A stretch of DNA of 64,000 nt from Didymella arachidicola (taxonomy: Eukaryota > Ascomycota > Dothideomycetes > Pleosporales > Didymellaceae). Position 1 is the first letter of the stretch; every line of letters starts with the position of its first letter. A model generated the notes under the pieces. The model had not been told where the DNA came from. It saw nothing but the letters and a program-made list of their open reading frames with translations, and ran no database searches. Where the stretch lies: the NCBI GenBank assembly GCA_016630955.3, contig CM049988.1, forward strand, positions 1-64,000. The letters run 5' to 3'. The translations under genes were made by a program, and so were the position numbers. This document shows positions 18,180-30,656 of the stretch, piece after piece.

Positions 18180-20330
18180 ATCAGTACGGTTTTGGCATAT
18201 AGTATTATCGATAGACTTGATGAGTGTGATAGGTTGTCGCAAAGCACGCTCCTAGGGGTGCTGGGCAATTTGCTAAAGGGGGCTCTACAGCTTAAGATAG
18301 CACTCTCATCTCGGCCTAAGGAGGCTATCCTACAATAACTAGACCAATCGACTAAGGTACATATAAACATCAATCTATCTAGAGATGGAGTCATCGTCTA
18401 ACACGCCGTTTAAGGGCAATTACCACATCTGCCCGAGGCCGTTAAGCGTCTAGTCATCGAGAGATTGACGAACCTAGCACAGGGAAGTGCGATATGGGTC
18501 AAGATGACTGTAAAGCTCATCGAAGTCCGGAACATCAGCGCACTCGCGCCAATAAAGCGTTTCTTGGAAGACGTTCGTCTGCCTGAACAACTCTCGCTCC
18601 TGTACAGCACCCTCCTTATACAGGCTTCCTTCAATGATCCCAAGAATAGAAAGGTCGCAACTCTGTCTCTAAAAATCCTTGCTGCCGCCTGCAGACCCCT
18701 CAGCATACAGGAGCTTACCTAGGCTACAGCGCTAGCTGTTGCCGGGAACAAAACCAGTACTGTCGCAGCTCTCGCTCAACTAGTGGATTGTCACAGGGTT
18801 ATAATTCTGATCCATCCTTTCATAAGTCGTGTTGACTTTGCTCATCCCGATAAACGTCAGGTGCGACTTGTTCACCAATCGGTGAAAGAGTTCATCGCGA
18901 ATGACTTGGCGAACCCTGACGGCGTCGTGGAACCCATGAGAGCGACTGGGGCCCCGCTCGTACAACAAACCGAAGAACTGGAGGCGTTCATGCTGGACAT
19001 CTGCATCGACTATCTCCTACTGCAGGAAATAGGTGATTTCCCACTGTTTTCCGAGGAACAGATCGCGATTGCCGAGCTTCCTCAAGACGTTGATTTGTTT
19101 GCTGATCGGGAATCCTTCGAATACAACGTCAATTGTACATGGGAAGAGTGGGAGAAAGATATGATACGCTATGATCCAACAGAGCGTGGGTTTGGTGGGT
19201 TCTTTGTTTACGCATCGAGTTATTGGCTCAAGCATTTCGGTGCCGTTGCAAGAGGACCCATACCGCACCTGACGAAGGTCGAGACCTTGTGCCAAGCAGG
19301 CTCGATGCGGCTGCAAAATTGGATCAATCAACACTGCCGCCCCGGCTGCGCTATCAAGGCCAGGTTCAATTTTGACAGCCGCCTCTATGATCCGCTAAGC
19401 ATAACTTCACTCTATGGATCAAGCGCTAGTCTCCGCAACATGCTTCTGAACTCCAACTTCAGAGATGACATCTACCTCCCTCGAACAGCAATCTGCGCTG
19501 CAGATCAAATATTGCAGTGGGGTGAATTGGCAAAGCTCAGCATCATCTTTTTGGAAAGCGAGCTGGGGCGTCAACTTCACAGCCTTGAGTTCTTCCAACT
19601 GATCTTACAAAGGTGGTCTGAGTACGACACTCGCCATGAAGATTGGGCATTGGCCTTTGATCTTGTGCACCATGTGCGCGATCAATTGACCAAGGAGCAA
19701 TGGGGGGACGACCTGCTTTGCGCAGCGGCTCGCGTCGGCTGTATTCCAATGATCAAGCGTGTGTTGAACGAAGCGCGAGGAAAAGTCGTCGCAGCAAGCA
19801 AGCTGTGTCGTAGCCCACAGCCGATCGTTCAAGCTATTCTCGGAAATCACGTCGATGTAGTGGAGTTCTTGTTGACTGAAAGAAGCTTGGAATTCCACCT
19901 TCAAGACCTGAGCACGCAGGGTGAAAGTCTGTTGCACTTTGCATCTGTGCATTGCAATCCCTCTGTGATCAGCCTCCTGCTCCCACATCTCGATGGAGTC
20001 ATTCATCAGGCCGACAAACGTGGAGATACCGCCCTTACTCGGATCATCAGGAGCAACTCGACGCCACGAAGTCGCTACGGCTCTGCAAGGGCGATCCTTG
20101 AATTCGTTGATGCTGACTGGGCCCTCGATAGAGTTGATGGACAGTTCGATCCTCTTGAGCTAGCTATGGAACTAGGAGATGTTGAGATGTGCAAGATCCT
20201 GGTTTGTGAGGGTAAAATGAATGCAATGTCAGCCTTGACGCGCGATCGTGACGGGACGGTGGTCACGAAAGCCAAACCTGCAGTCAATGAGGAGATCATA
20301 ACACAGTTCCTGAAACAGCACATAGTATAG
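18180..20330 (+). pseudogene. NACHT-ankyrin NLR relic
   Basis: One reading frame runs from about 18180 to the stop at 20328-20330 with four in-frame stops (18336, 18399, 18411, 18720). Recognisable NLR parts in order: Walker B-type SIIDRLDECDR (18201 on), ALSSRP sensor segment (18303-18317), LAQGSAIWVKM, a winged-helix segment with LPEQLSLLYSTLL and AACRPLSIQELT, and RQVRLVHQSVKEFIA typical of the post-NACHT region in fungal NLRs. The intact 515-codon 3' part (18783-20330) ends in ankyrin-like units (LLCAAARVGCIPMIKRVL; GESLLHFASVHCNPSVISLL). The P-loop and the N-terminal effector domain are missing, so this is a 5'-truncated, decayed gene. Fungal NLRs act in non-self recognition and cell death (family knowledge). 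The last stop replaces what is usually Trp or Gln, as expected for C-to-T mutation. The 3' part could still be expressed as a truncated protein. Confidence 0.75.
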
Positions 20331-20604
20331 CAGCCAATTGACTCGTCTGCATAGCTGTGCAAGAGCGGTGGTCTCATGTATGTCATTGCCGATTGCCGTG
20401 ATACTTTTGAGCGAGCCTACAGGGCTGAGCGCGTAATATCCGCCTTCCACGTCTTTTCCAGTGTCCACGCCGACTTTACCCTTGGGACGAACTCTGACAG
20501 CTTACTGGCGAAAGTCAGATGTCAAACTCGATTCGAGTTCCCAATCGCGAGTTTGTCAGCAGTGGACAGCGTGGGTTGGAAGCAAGACATAACACAATGG
20601 CGAT

Positions 20605-21589
20605 CTAGCCTACATTCCACGAGCTTCTGCAGTAGATGCACGTGGGTGTCCGAGACTGCCCTTTCTGCCATTTGTCGAAGCAGCTCGAATGAACGCTCTG
20701 TCCACAACCGTATCTGCGCCAGACCGTGTCATCCATCGGTTCGTAATCGTCTTGACACATCCCACACTCAACGAGCGGCTTTCGTAGAACACACTTCGCA
20801 GGCACCGCAATAAGAGGTAGGTTATCTCTGCCTGCCAACAGTTGGTCGCGTAAGGATTGGAAGCGAATTCCGCCTCCAGCGGACTGTCCCTCATGATCTG
20901 CGGAGTTGTCTCCGTGCTCCTCCCTCAATGTCTCATCGTCGAGATCCTCGTCCTCCTCTTGTTCGCCTGTGCTGTGTTCACAGTCACGTCTACCCGAAAG
21001 TTCCCGGTGGCGTAAGGAAAAGAACCGTCCATCAATCAGATTTTCGGTGCTGACGATGTTCTCCTGGTCTGCTAGGTGGGATAATTGTGGTTGATACCGA
21101 CTATGGCTCCTGCCTGATCTCCTCAGATTTTGAGAGCATTGATTGGTTCGCTGAAGCTCGAGAGCATGACGTGTAGTGGCGCGTCGCCTTCGTATCCCCG
21201 ATATGCGATAGTCCTGATGATTCATTTCATAGAGAAGGTATTTCAGATGCCATACGATGCTACGTCTCCTGTCAGTAGTCTATATGACTGCCTTGTACCC
21301 GATCTTACTTCTCTTTCTTCTTCAAAGTGGAATATGTTCCAAAGGTACCGTCCGGCCAGTATTGGTCCTTGAAGGCTTTGTAGAAAATTTCCGATGCTTC
21401 TTCCAACACGCAACGGTGAGTCCTCCATTCGTAGTCCAATTTGAGACTCAGACCCGCGCTCACGACCCTTTCCTGGCCGACCTTTTTGAGATGTGCGCAA
21501 AGTGCGTGCCAACGGGTTCGACTCAGGTCAGCGTAGCGTAATTCTCTACGCAGTCTGGGCATGTCATATACTGGCCAAAATGAAGACAT
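20605..21589 (-). CDS. RING-type zinc finger protein (probable two exons)
   Basis: The C-terminal 206-codon frame (20605-21225) ends in a clear RING-like domain: VECGMCQDDYEP, then YGCGQSVHSSCFDKW, then PTCIYCRSSW, giving C-x2-C...C-x4-H-x2-C...C-x2-C. Before it is a long acidic/arginine-rich disordered stretch (EEDEDLDDE). A second frame upstream (start ATG 21587-21589, MSSFWPVYDMPRLRREL) ends in a GTAAGA donor at 21308. An acceptor at 21188 would join them in phase (exons 21589-21309 and 21187-20605, 287 aa). This join is tentative; the RING frame could start at its own ATG. RING proteins of this sort are usually ubiquitin ligases. No specific partner can be named. Confidence 0.55.
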
Positions 21590-21613
21590 GATGGGCGCAA
21601 TGGCAACTTGCAA

Positions 21614-22503
21614 CCTTAGAAAGGGTTAAGATTTCAACAGAAGAAGGTTCCAATGAATACATGAGGTCTTCTGAAGGACTACGAGCTGTGCCGTCCGTAC
21701 ACCCATCCCATCACGAGAGTATATTTGCCGAGGTGCATGGAACCAGCCCTAGACGCCGGGTAAGCTTGACGGCGTGAAATACGAAGCCGGGCACCTGTTA
21801 GCCACGCCGAAGAAGAAGCGCCGGAGATTGCCTGATCATTGCATGTGTCGCCGATCCTGAATGGATCCTCTGCGCCTCGCTTTGTCTTGATTCCATAGGC
21901 TTGATAATCAGGGGCTATCAGCTTTGGCTTCATGTCTATGTCCGCGCACGGAACGCTAGCCGGTACGGAGACGTCGGCTTTGATTTCATTGAGCGACGAA
22001 GGTAGCAGGAAACAGCACGACGATGTCGGAGGGTTCCTGCCTCTCGATACGAACCCGTGTTCCAAAGCCTTTCCAATTACAATGACGAGGGTAATCCCAA
22101 CCGCTTTTCACCCATCCGTCAACTCGCCAACGTTGCCGACACCAAACAAATCACCTGAGTTCAGCCCATTAGAGTCTGAAAGTCGGCATGGTTCTGTCGG
22201 GACTCTGCTAGCCCAGTTTCGGCGATGCAGATAGCTCACGAGAATGTTTCAAACACCCTTAGAATGATTGAAGTTTGCCCCACATATACTCTACAAGCAC
22301 GAAGGCTGGTCAAGTGACCCGTGATGACTTCGAAACATGCTGGCCGGAACAACGCGCCTCCAGTCCTACGAACCATCAACAAGCCACCGTCAAGACCCCT
22401 GATTCTATCCCCTGTTGCGGCAAGAAAGATCCGGAAAAGGCTCTGATGGCTGGACACCATTGCTGAGACCAGTTTGATTGTACAACTCTGGAAGCCAGTT
22501 TCT
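21614..22503. other. Gene-poor stretch with a possible decayed frame
   Basis: On the minus strand, an open frame from about 22230 down to 21679 is interrupted by TGA near 22105 and reads ITLVIVIGKALEHGFVSRG after it. It might be a decayed exon, possibly belonging to the bHLH gene upstream, but no family is recognised. Nothing else is supported here. Confidence 0.25.
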
Positions 22504-25213
22504 TCAGGGTCCACATCGTTGTCTCAACTGAGCGAAAGAGCTATTCGAGATAGCATACTTGTGATTCCAGCCAGAGTATACCATCATCCAGTCAGGCATG
22601 GTAGTCTGCAGTTTGTCAATGTATGTGCAAGAGAGCATGGCACATCTCGGGCCCTTACCTGTAAAGAAGTCACCTGTTGCTGTAAAACATCTACCTGCTT
22701 TGACAATTCCTTCTTCTCGCTCTCCAGGCAATTTATGTATCTAGCAGCCTCAGAAAGAACGGAACCCTTGTTTGTCTTTTCGATAGAGTCATCATCGTCT
22801 TCTTTCAATCTGTCGCGCATGCGCGGCAGACTTTGACGTAAAGCCTCGAATTTCTCGTTGAGTTTCTCGCGATACCGTCGTTCAATCTTGCTGTGACGCA
22901 TCTTCTGTTTCTTGACTGACAATGATGGCTTCTCGTTTGTGCGTTCGTTCCGGATCGGTTTTGTTGCTGATAATGAAGGAGAGGTGCCTGCCTCGTCGAG
23001 AGATCGATCCTTTGACGTTCTCTGATTTAAAGTCATTGCAAATTCAGCCAACAGTTGCTATAAAACGCAATTAATGCTGCTCTTCGAAGTGAAGGGCTGC
23101 AATGTACTATCCTAAGATGACTACATTGCCTGGGGAGACATGCTGGCGAAATCACAATGAGACAAGGAGACGTAATAATACCTGCGCAACTATTTTGGTG
23201 CCCCTCATCTATGCCTCCAAATAGTTCGTCTTGAGATTGAGTAGTCGAAATCATTCCTTCTAGATTGAAAGCCTCTGGTCGCTCGAATCCTGTGTAAAGG
23301 TGTGATCTTTGATGGACTTCCGCACTATCGCTGGGTCGGTTTGTCAAGGCTGTATTCCAGGACAACGGTGGGTTGTGACGAAGGCTCAGGTCTCGCGTTA
23401 AAGGGTTTCCATGGTTGCAACGAAAGGGCTCTAGGTGGTGATCGATGTGCTTTTGACACTCACACTTGGATGTCATGGGCTCTTTCGTGCATCCTTCCCA
23501 GGGGCAAGAAAGCTTCCCATCTCGCGGCTCGGCCTGGTATGCGTCGTGGGTTCGCCACGTTGCCACTGATTGGCCTAGGAATTCAGAGCGTCCTACTGAC
23601 AGCCCGAAGTTGGCAGTGTTGCTCTTGCTTGGTATAGCCTCGATTGATGTTCTTTCAGGGAGTGTTGTCCCAAGCTCACCCTGGACTAGGTCATCCACGG
23701 TTCCGTTCGTCTGTGCGTGAGGATGTAGGCGTGCGACAGTACAACTGAGCTTGTCTTCGCCTCTTTCAGCGGCTTTATGGTGAGAGCGCATCGCACGTAC
23801 GATGTCTGATCCCTCTATCCAACCGATACTCCCTGCGTTCTTGACGAGAACCTTCTTTCGGCTTATACCCAGTACTTTGGCCAGCGTTTTAGATCGCAAT
23901 ATCACATGACGGTTGATATGACTCAGAACCGCAAGGTATCTGCTCAAACGACCTTTAGTTAGCCTTGAAAGAAGGCTGCTGACGAGTTTAGCAAGTGTTA
24001 GAAGCAGGGTCCGGCTGTCGCTCTGGATGCTGGGGTCTCCGCATTCGAACCACGCAAACTCGGTAAGATCTCCAACAACTGTCTGGAGCTGATTATTAGG
24101 CAGTTTTGCTATCAGTTCGGCGGACGCGTTAACGTGTAAAGTTGTCCAGACGCTCCCGTCGTCTTTGAGAATCTTGATAGCGTACTCCACGCGGACGACA
24201 GAGCTTATCATATCGTCTTCGACTTGGTGATTGGTATCATCCGAGCTTATTGTATGCGTCGCAAGGATTGACCGGGACAGCGCTTGGCGGGCGAAGTTTG
24301 TTGATGGTGCGATCATTTGTCTCGACTGCAATTGTCCTTCTAGGCACATCTCGTATCCCTCCAACAAAGCGGTCTCATCAACCTGGCTCAACTGACTCTT
24401 TTCGAAGCAGTTCACTTTGTACATGCTCTCTGTAGGAACAGCGGAAAGATGAGTGTCATCAAGACGATAGAGGTCGCCTTCTGTGTTTTTGGGAGGAGGT
24501 GCGAAATATGAGCGCAGTGAGTCATTCCACGACTGACGCCTCAGCATGGGGGCCGTGTTGGTAATGGAGGCTCGCTGATGTGCAAAGCTCTTGCAGTTGG
24601 ATAACCGCTCCATGGTATGTTCTGGTCGTATCGATGCAACGGGATCGGCTGCGGGCCTAGTGGTATTCGTGGAAGCTGGCGGGCTTGGGGATGGAGCGGG
24701 CCGCTTGGATGGAGCATCATGTGAGGAGAACATCCCCTTGGAGTAAGCTACCGATTGTCAGCTTGATACCACAGAGTCGCTGTTGTAATGCCCGCACATC
24801 TTTCCAAAACCATTTGAGACGTTCAGCAAGCTTCGTAACAGTGCTGGAAGAAGGAAACGGATGCTACCTTTCGAGCCAATGGTGTCTTCACCGTTGGTTT
24901 CAGTGGCCGTCTTCTCCATACATGACCGCCAATTGCACGGCTCGCCCGTCCGTTCTCCCCAGCCCTCTACAATTGTCCGTGGAACTGACGATTCAACTTC
25001 GATCATGATGACCTTCACTTCGCCGTCCCGACGATTGCTTGCAATGTAACTCGGTAGCGTATGCAACGGAAGCGCTGGACTGAGTTGTTGTACCACCGTG
25101 TGTGAGGCGTGGACGTTGGACAATAAAGCGTTGCGGAGCGGAAGGATTATGAGTTCAAGGGAAGTGGTGTCCTTTCTCAATCCAAGAAAAGGGAGGTCCC
25201 TGATAGCTGCCAT
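22504..25213 (-). CDS. Transcription factor-like protein with C2H2-like finger and bHLH-zipper (tentative four-exon model)
   Basis: Proposed exons: 25213-24868, 24747-23182, 22987-22659 and 22527-22504. All joins keep the phase and have GT-AG ends; introns are 120, 194 and 130 bp. The long second exon is mostly polar and has one Cys/His cluster near its end (CPWEGCTKEPM...CECQKHIDHH). Exon 3 holds a strong basic helix-loop-helix: KMRHSKIERRYREKLNEKF, then LRQSLPRMRD, then SVLSEAARYINCLES and a leucine-zipper-like KKELSKQVDVLQQQV. The Tyr in RRYR is the signature of SREBP-type bHLH proteins, which can bind non-canonical E-boxes. The bHLH assignment is secure; joining it to the large upstream exon is less so, since an ATG at 23034-23036 could start a shorter bHLH protein. 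Target genes are unknown. Confidence 0.55.
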
Positions 25214-25767
25214 AACTGTCTCGATAATTACCGAGACCTTTCATTCTCCTTGTTCCTGCACTAGCTTCATCAAGTATTCAAATGAACGCGTGGAGCACCG
25301 GGCAGTCCGATGATGTTATCAGGTGACCGGGGTGGACTAACGGTGATTGTAGCTGGAGGTGATGGGAACGACGGAAAGATAGCGTGCAAGCCTCCACAAC
25401 GGGAGATGATATGATTTTATAGATAAGTGCGCATCATTGAGAAATGACAACACGCCATCGTAGAAATGCTGATAGTATTCTTGAGTCCACAGCTGCGCAA
25501 CGTGCATTTAGGCGTCTTTTCGTAGGTACGTATAATCTAGGATCTACCAGCACCTGGGAAGAACAACCACATTATCCAGGGCGGCATGAAAATTGCAGCA
25601 TTCAGAGAGTTGCACTATGTCTTCTCGAATGTAGAAGGGTACACTATCACAGTGCTATAAATATATTGAGCTATTGCAACGGGCAGTGAAAAGGGCCAGT
25701 ATGAACGAGGCTGTTGCCAGTATAGCATGGTGACCAGGGGACAATCATCTAGCTTCTCCGTCCAGCT
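25214..25767. other. Intergenic stretch, no feature seen
   Basis: Only short random frames. Likely upstream region of the bHLH gene and 3' flank of the membrane-protein gene. Confidence 0.4.
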
Positions 25768-26922
25768 CTACTGATTCTTATGTACGTCTGCAAAGACCCA
25801 AGTCTCCAACTCCGGCAGATCATCGTCTTGCTTGGCGTTTACAGTCATCTCCACCTCGGTAGTAACGTATATTGCACTGGCGTCTAAGACGGGAGACGCA
25901 GGCACATTTATGGGGTTGAGCTGGTAGGTAGACTGCCAGGAGAGAGTCGAGTATGCTGGAGCTGGTGGAAGCAATAGCGAGGGCGGACGAGACTCATCGG
26001 ACTTAGATGTGGCCTGCTTTGAGCTTAAGCTCGTTGTATCCCATCTATCTGATTGTCCTTTTGCTGGACCCAATGACTGCGAGATATCGGGAAAGCAGTC
26101 GTCGGGTTGTTGCGAAAGCCCTCTCTTCCCTCGTCTCACGCTTCTGATAAGCCTGTTCGGAAAGGAGTGACGGGGCCAGGTCCCTCCAGATGCCTTGGAA
26201 GACTTGGATAGACGCAATGATACGGGCATGAGGCTGGTGATGGTGATCAAGATGACGTTGGCCTGACTATGTTAGTCGCATACCCACCGGCTGGTGCATC
26301 GCTCACCTGTAGAAACTTATCGGCGTCTCGGATGGCGGTCAGAGACACAAGACCGCAGATGTTCAGAAGGCTGTAGATCCCGATAACGATCGGCCTCGGT
26401 CCTTTGTCGAACTTGCTGCACCATATCTGAACGAACGATACGAGTAGAGAGGTCGGTACAAGTAACGATGCCCCGAACAGGATGATTTTCCCACTGTCTT
26501 GGTCGAGCACCAAAAGTGCAAAGCCCGGTACGTGAAGGACGACGGTGACTACAGCAACACAGCAGAACATCGTGTGCAGCGTTGGATCGGTATAAACAAC
26601 TCTGAGGCACAAGCTCATCTATCGAACCGTCAGCGATGAATATCTAAAATGACTGGACACTGACCGCAATAGCCATCCCCTCAAGCCATGCGTTCTCCAA
26701 CAGTAGCTGTAATGCGACGTGTCGCCATGTGAGGGATGATGGAATCTGCCAGACACAGAAGAAGGCGATAGCAACGAGGCAATGTCCAACAAAGTAACCC
26801 GCCGTGAGGTTGAAGAGGCGTGCCCGGAGTCCTCGTTGGCTCTGGGATAGGAACGCCTGCGCAAGGCCGAGAAGAGCGGTGAAACCAGCGAAGATTGCCC
26901 CTACGTGGCTTAAGTCAAGCAT
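25768..26922 (-). CDS. Polytopic membrane protein of unknown function (three exons)
   Basis: Exons 26922-26665, 26618-26307 and 26262-25768; introns of 46 and 44 bp with GT-AG ends, all phase 0. The product is about 354 aa. The ATG at 26920-26922 (MLDLSHVG) was chosen because upstream codons are low-complexity Ser/Pro. About seven hydrophobic helices can be seen, for example GAIFAGFTALLGLAQAFL, AGYFVGHCLVAIAFF, FCCVAVVTVVLHVPGFALLV, ILFGASLLVPTSLLVSFV and IVIGIYSLLNICGLVSL. A roughly 150-residue polar tail (RSVRRGKRG, Ser/Pro-rich) follows and is probably cytosolic. The layout, seven helices then a tail, recalls receptor-like or small integral membrane families of fungi, but no signature was recognised and no substrate or ligand is proposed. 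Confidence 0.65.
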
Positions 26923-27523
26923 CGTGAGTTGTGATTCGCTAAAAGGAGGAGAAGAAGAAGGCAAAAGAGGCGGAAATGACTGGTGAAGGATTGAGTAGCT
27001 GTGAGACGAAAGGGTCTGCGACGTGGTGACAAAACGTATGTTATATTCTGCACCAGATGTACCATCTGCTCCAGCATTGATTTGAGGCGTCTGTTCCTCT
27101 TTACCAACCGCAGGGGCCATTGTATTGGTGCTGACGTCGTGATAGTCACATCTACCGAGACATGTTATTTCCTCGATCGATAGTGCGATAGTCACTCACA
27201 GCTCTGTGGCTCCTTGTGTTCGGTTCGCATGCCTCCTTGAGCAACATTTGTGAGCTGCATGTTATTAGGTCGTTGGTGTTTGACCGAAGCGGATCGCTTG
27301 AAAGCTCCGAAGGTTTGACTTCGCGGAGGCCGAGCGGGTCGGCGATCACAAACGCACGGTCTAACGCTGTAATCCCAACAACAAGGCGCTTGGCCGCAGT
27401 GCTGTCACAGACTAATGCAGGTTCTCTCTACTCTCTACGGTAGAGAATCATAGCTAGTTCAGCTAGCGAAGGTCGTGCAACGGCACCGAATCTCCCTCGT
27501 CCAGACTCTCTTACACTCAAAAG
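26923..27523. other. Divergent intergenic region
   Basis: Shared upstream region of the membrane-protein gene (minus) and the 410-aa gene (plus). A CT-rich tract lies just before the plus-strand ATG (ctctcttacactcaaaag, 27507-27523), as often seen before fungal starts. No other element is recognised. Confidence 0.35.
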
Positions 27524-28756
27524 ATGCCTAAAAGGAAGCGAAACACTGTTCAGGATGCCATCATTGTGCTACTCACTGAGGGACTCGATGGCATCGACGA
27601 TGCTATCTTAGGTCAGATTGAAGAGCGTCTTTCCTCAACACGAAAGCGGCGAACACGACAAGTATTAGGCGCTCAATCCGAGGCCACCAACGATGACAAC
27701 GCTCCAAGCCCAACTCCCTCGACAACACACCAGAATAGTGTCTCCCCTACTTCTGCCATTACACTATCGCTGAACTCGCAACCGCGCCTAATTGCCTTTC
27801 TTTATCGATTGCGATTTGCACTTCCTAAGATCCAGGACTTTTTCAATGTCGACCCAGATATCCTTGTCACCCGGGCTTTCACTCGCTGCGATGAAAGAGT
27901 CGAGATCTTGAAGAAGTTCGGACAGCACAAGGCACTTACCTTAACGGAAAAGCTCGAACGATTTCTCGCTGATCGAAGTCTTGCGCTCTCATACGAACGA
28001 GCTATTCTCGACAGACACATCAGTAACCGACAACAGACCATGCAGTCATTCGTGACTTCACTCCAGCTCAGTAGCGAGGAGGAAAAATCACTCGCAACAC
28101 AGGGTTGTTATCGAGGGAGGGAGTGGCGCTCGCTCGAAGAAGCAGTTGGAGAAGCTGGTATCAGTGCCGTAGCATGTTGCGAACACACTGCTTACAGAAA
28201 GAGCGTGCGGAAGGACCAAGTAGCTGAGATTGCGAGATGTCTCCGATTGCCAGAGTTCAACTCGATCTTGCAGCTAGCCAAGGACATTAGACAAAAGCTC
28301 GAAGATACTCAACGAAAGTTCGACGAAGCTGTCAGAGCGGCAGCTGACCAGCGCCAATGCCTCCAGGCAAATGCCATAAGGCAATCGTCTGAGAAAACTG
28401 GCGCGCAAGGTCAGAGCACAACAAGCGCAATACTGAGCTCATCTAATTGCGATACAGTGTGTACAACAGGACGCCTTGTGAATTTTCAGCAGCATGACCT
28501 TGCGGAGCCAGTGCTGCACGCCGATGATTTCGGTCTGTTCGGTTCGTCACAATTCAATGTCCCACAACCAGACAGATTCGATACGTTTGGCACCTTACAG
28601 CTTCAGTTGCCTCCAGATGTACCTGGCTCGTACGGTATCACGCAGCTTGATTCTGCTAACATAGTGTCCCCCCCAACCTCTTGTTATTTGGGTGCCCAAT
28701 GCATACAAGCAAACTCCGCACCAGCGACGAATACATTTCTATTCGGAACGCAGTAG
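27524..28756 (+). CDS. Conserved-looking hypothetical protein, 410 aa
   Basis: Single uninterrupted frame with ATG at 27524, preceded by a CT-rich tract. The N-terminus is basic (MPKRKRN) and followed by IIVLLTEGLDGIDDAILGQIEERL. Residues about 85-300 look folded and helical (IAFLYRLRFALPKIQDFF; LTEKLERFLADRSLALSYERAIL; LAKDIRQKLEDTQRKFDEAV, a coiled-coil candidate). The last 110 residues are Gln/Ser/Pro-rich and probably disordered, ending in repeats of the type DxFGLFGSSQ / DTFGTLQLQ. The short basic start and the long coiled-coil suggest a nuclear or scaffold protein, but no known domain was recognised and no function is assigned. Confidence 0.6.
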   Translation: MPKRKRNTVQDAIIVLLTEGLDGIDDAILGQIEERLSSTRKRRTRQVLGAQSEATNDDNAPSPTPSTTHQNSVSPTSAITLSLNSQPRLIAFLYRLRFALPKIQDFFNVDPDILVTRAFTRCDERVEILKKFGQHKALTLTEKLERFLADRSLALSYERAILDRHISNRQQTMQSFVTSLQLSSEEEKSLATQGCYRGREWRSLEEAVGEAGISAVACCEHTAYRKSVRKDQVAEIARCLRLPEFNSILQLAKDIRQKLEDTQRKFDEAVRAAADQRQCLQANAIRQSSEKTGAQGQSTTSAILSSSNCDTVCTTGRLVNFQQHDLAEPVLHADDFGLFGSSQFNVPQPDRFDTFGTLQLQLPPDVPGSYGITQLDSANIVSPPTSCYLGAQCIQANSAPATNTFLFGTQ

Positions 28757-30656
28757 AGCGCTTTGCCTTTCGGAAAGGATACGGTGGTCTTGCCGTCCGA
28801 GACGTACGCGGTCGACGTTGGCACTACTCTTAGGGAGATGAGGCATTGTTCATGCGAATTGATCAGCCAGCCACCTTCGTTCTTTGGCCTTGCAATGCCG
28901 CAACTTGTTGTTTCCTGCCTCTTTGTCAGATATATATGTATAAATATACAAGTAGCGCATCGATCCCAGCGTATTACTTTTGTCATTGATCTGACCACTT
29001 CCTCCCCCAGATCCACGAGTCTCCTTTCAATGTCACCGGTGGGAACACATTCATCGAAGTATGTCATATTTGCGGTCGATCTATACTGCGCATGGTTTCC
29101 CAGTAAGCGCTCAAGATTCTCGATGAGATCTTGCGCCTTTGCGCTCAGTTGTAGCTCTTCCAGGTGTGTCGGCATCGAATTCTGGGAGACGAGCAGCAAA
29201 CGTCGAACCGTAGGAGCAGGGCTAGCCGAATGGAGTGGAGGTTGCGGTAACCGCGGGTTACAAAATTAAATGGAAGGAACTTTGAAGGATTAGCACAACT
29301 TGGTAGCGTAAGAGGACATGCACATACCTGAGCGTTACGCTGGACTGAGCAAAGATGTTGTTTGTATGCGGGGCTTACCAACCTTTCGCTTAGTGGGGCT
29401 GCCATCATGTGATGGGGCTGCGCCTCCCTTCGAACTCAAGACACCCACTTCTTATGGGCGTCAACACCGTCGTGATCGTAGTCTTGAAAAAACTCGCCGC
29501 GGGACTCAATTGATATGGTCCAATACCATGCAGCATTTAGAGACTGTCGCATGGCTTCGCGTCCGAACCGTCCTGCATGAGGAATTCTTCTTGCCTCATT
29601 CACTTGTGTGAGCCAGTCTTTACATGAGAATACATACGAAGCCACAGGTTGAGAAAACCTTACGTGACTTAGTCGATGAAGCATGGTCGACCAGATTGCA
29701 TCGAGGAAGATATTTTCACCCAAAGTCTAAGGTTGTGCACTGTCCCTGCCTGGGTGCTGTGTGCCGAGGATCTGCCTCCAGCCTTTGTCACCGTGTCCAT
29801 AACAAGAAGCACCAAAAAAGCATCCTTTGCTGTTGCCGGTCTTCGTCGTCTATGAAATGCCTCCGGGAAATAATCCTGCAAAGACGCCCTGGCCATTTCC
29901 ATAAGGCTATCACATGATAATTTTGCAGCGAGTCAAAAGCTGTTCACGTGTTCTCAAAAGCAGTCGGGAACACCAAGCTCTGCATCGCGTCAGTGGCAAC
30001 CGTTCACACACCACCGACTTTGCTTCTATCAAAGTGATGAAAGCGAGCCCAGGACAGACCGACCCCAACTTCAACTCCGAACACGATCTCGGATTATGTC
30101 TGATTTCCGTACTGGACACATCAAATAGAAAGGCACGCCTTTGGGCGAATATCTTTAGCAGACCGGTCCGGTAGGGGCAACATGCATGAGGCACAGAAAG
30201 CCTGTCTCTCTGACGACACATTGAAGGACATAAACACATGTTGCTGCCTCCACAAGTCGATCACAGCATATTTCGCATTGCAGAATCTGCTGAATATTTC
30301 AGGGCTGAAAGTCAGGTCGGTCGGTAGGTTAGTTGGCAGGTAGGTTTTTCCTCCGCGGTATCAGCCGCGAATTCGCAGTTATGCCGGGCTAGCAGGCTCG
30401 GCAGACAGTCGACGCGTGTCTGCGTGCGGTGAGTCGTGTTGATTCCAACAAGTGAAATTCTCGCTTTTGTCATGTCTTCCTCAAAGTCATGTCATTCTTA
30501 ATTCTGTTCGGGACCTTTGCAAAGTCGTCTGCACGTGCACTGGTGGTCTTGGCGTGCGCTAGGTAAAGTCATTAGCGCGACTTGATTGTTACCAAGACCT
30601 TGCTTGAACGCGACGCGTATTTATCAGCTTCACTGACATGCATAACATACTGCGAC
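28757..30656. other. 1.9 kb without a supported gene
   Basis: Many short frames overlap on both strands and none shows a recognisable domain. Around 30340-30420 there are small hairpins (CCGCGGTATCAGCCGCG; GCCGGGCTAGCAGGCTCGGC). Probably intergenic DNA or old relics. Confidence 0.4.
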
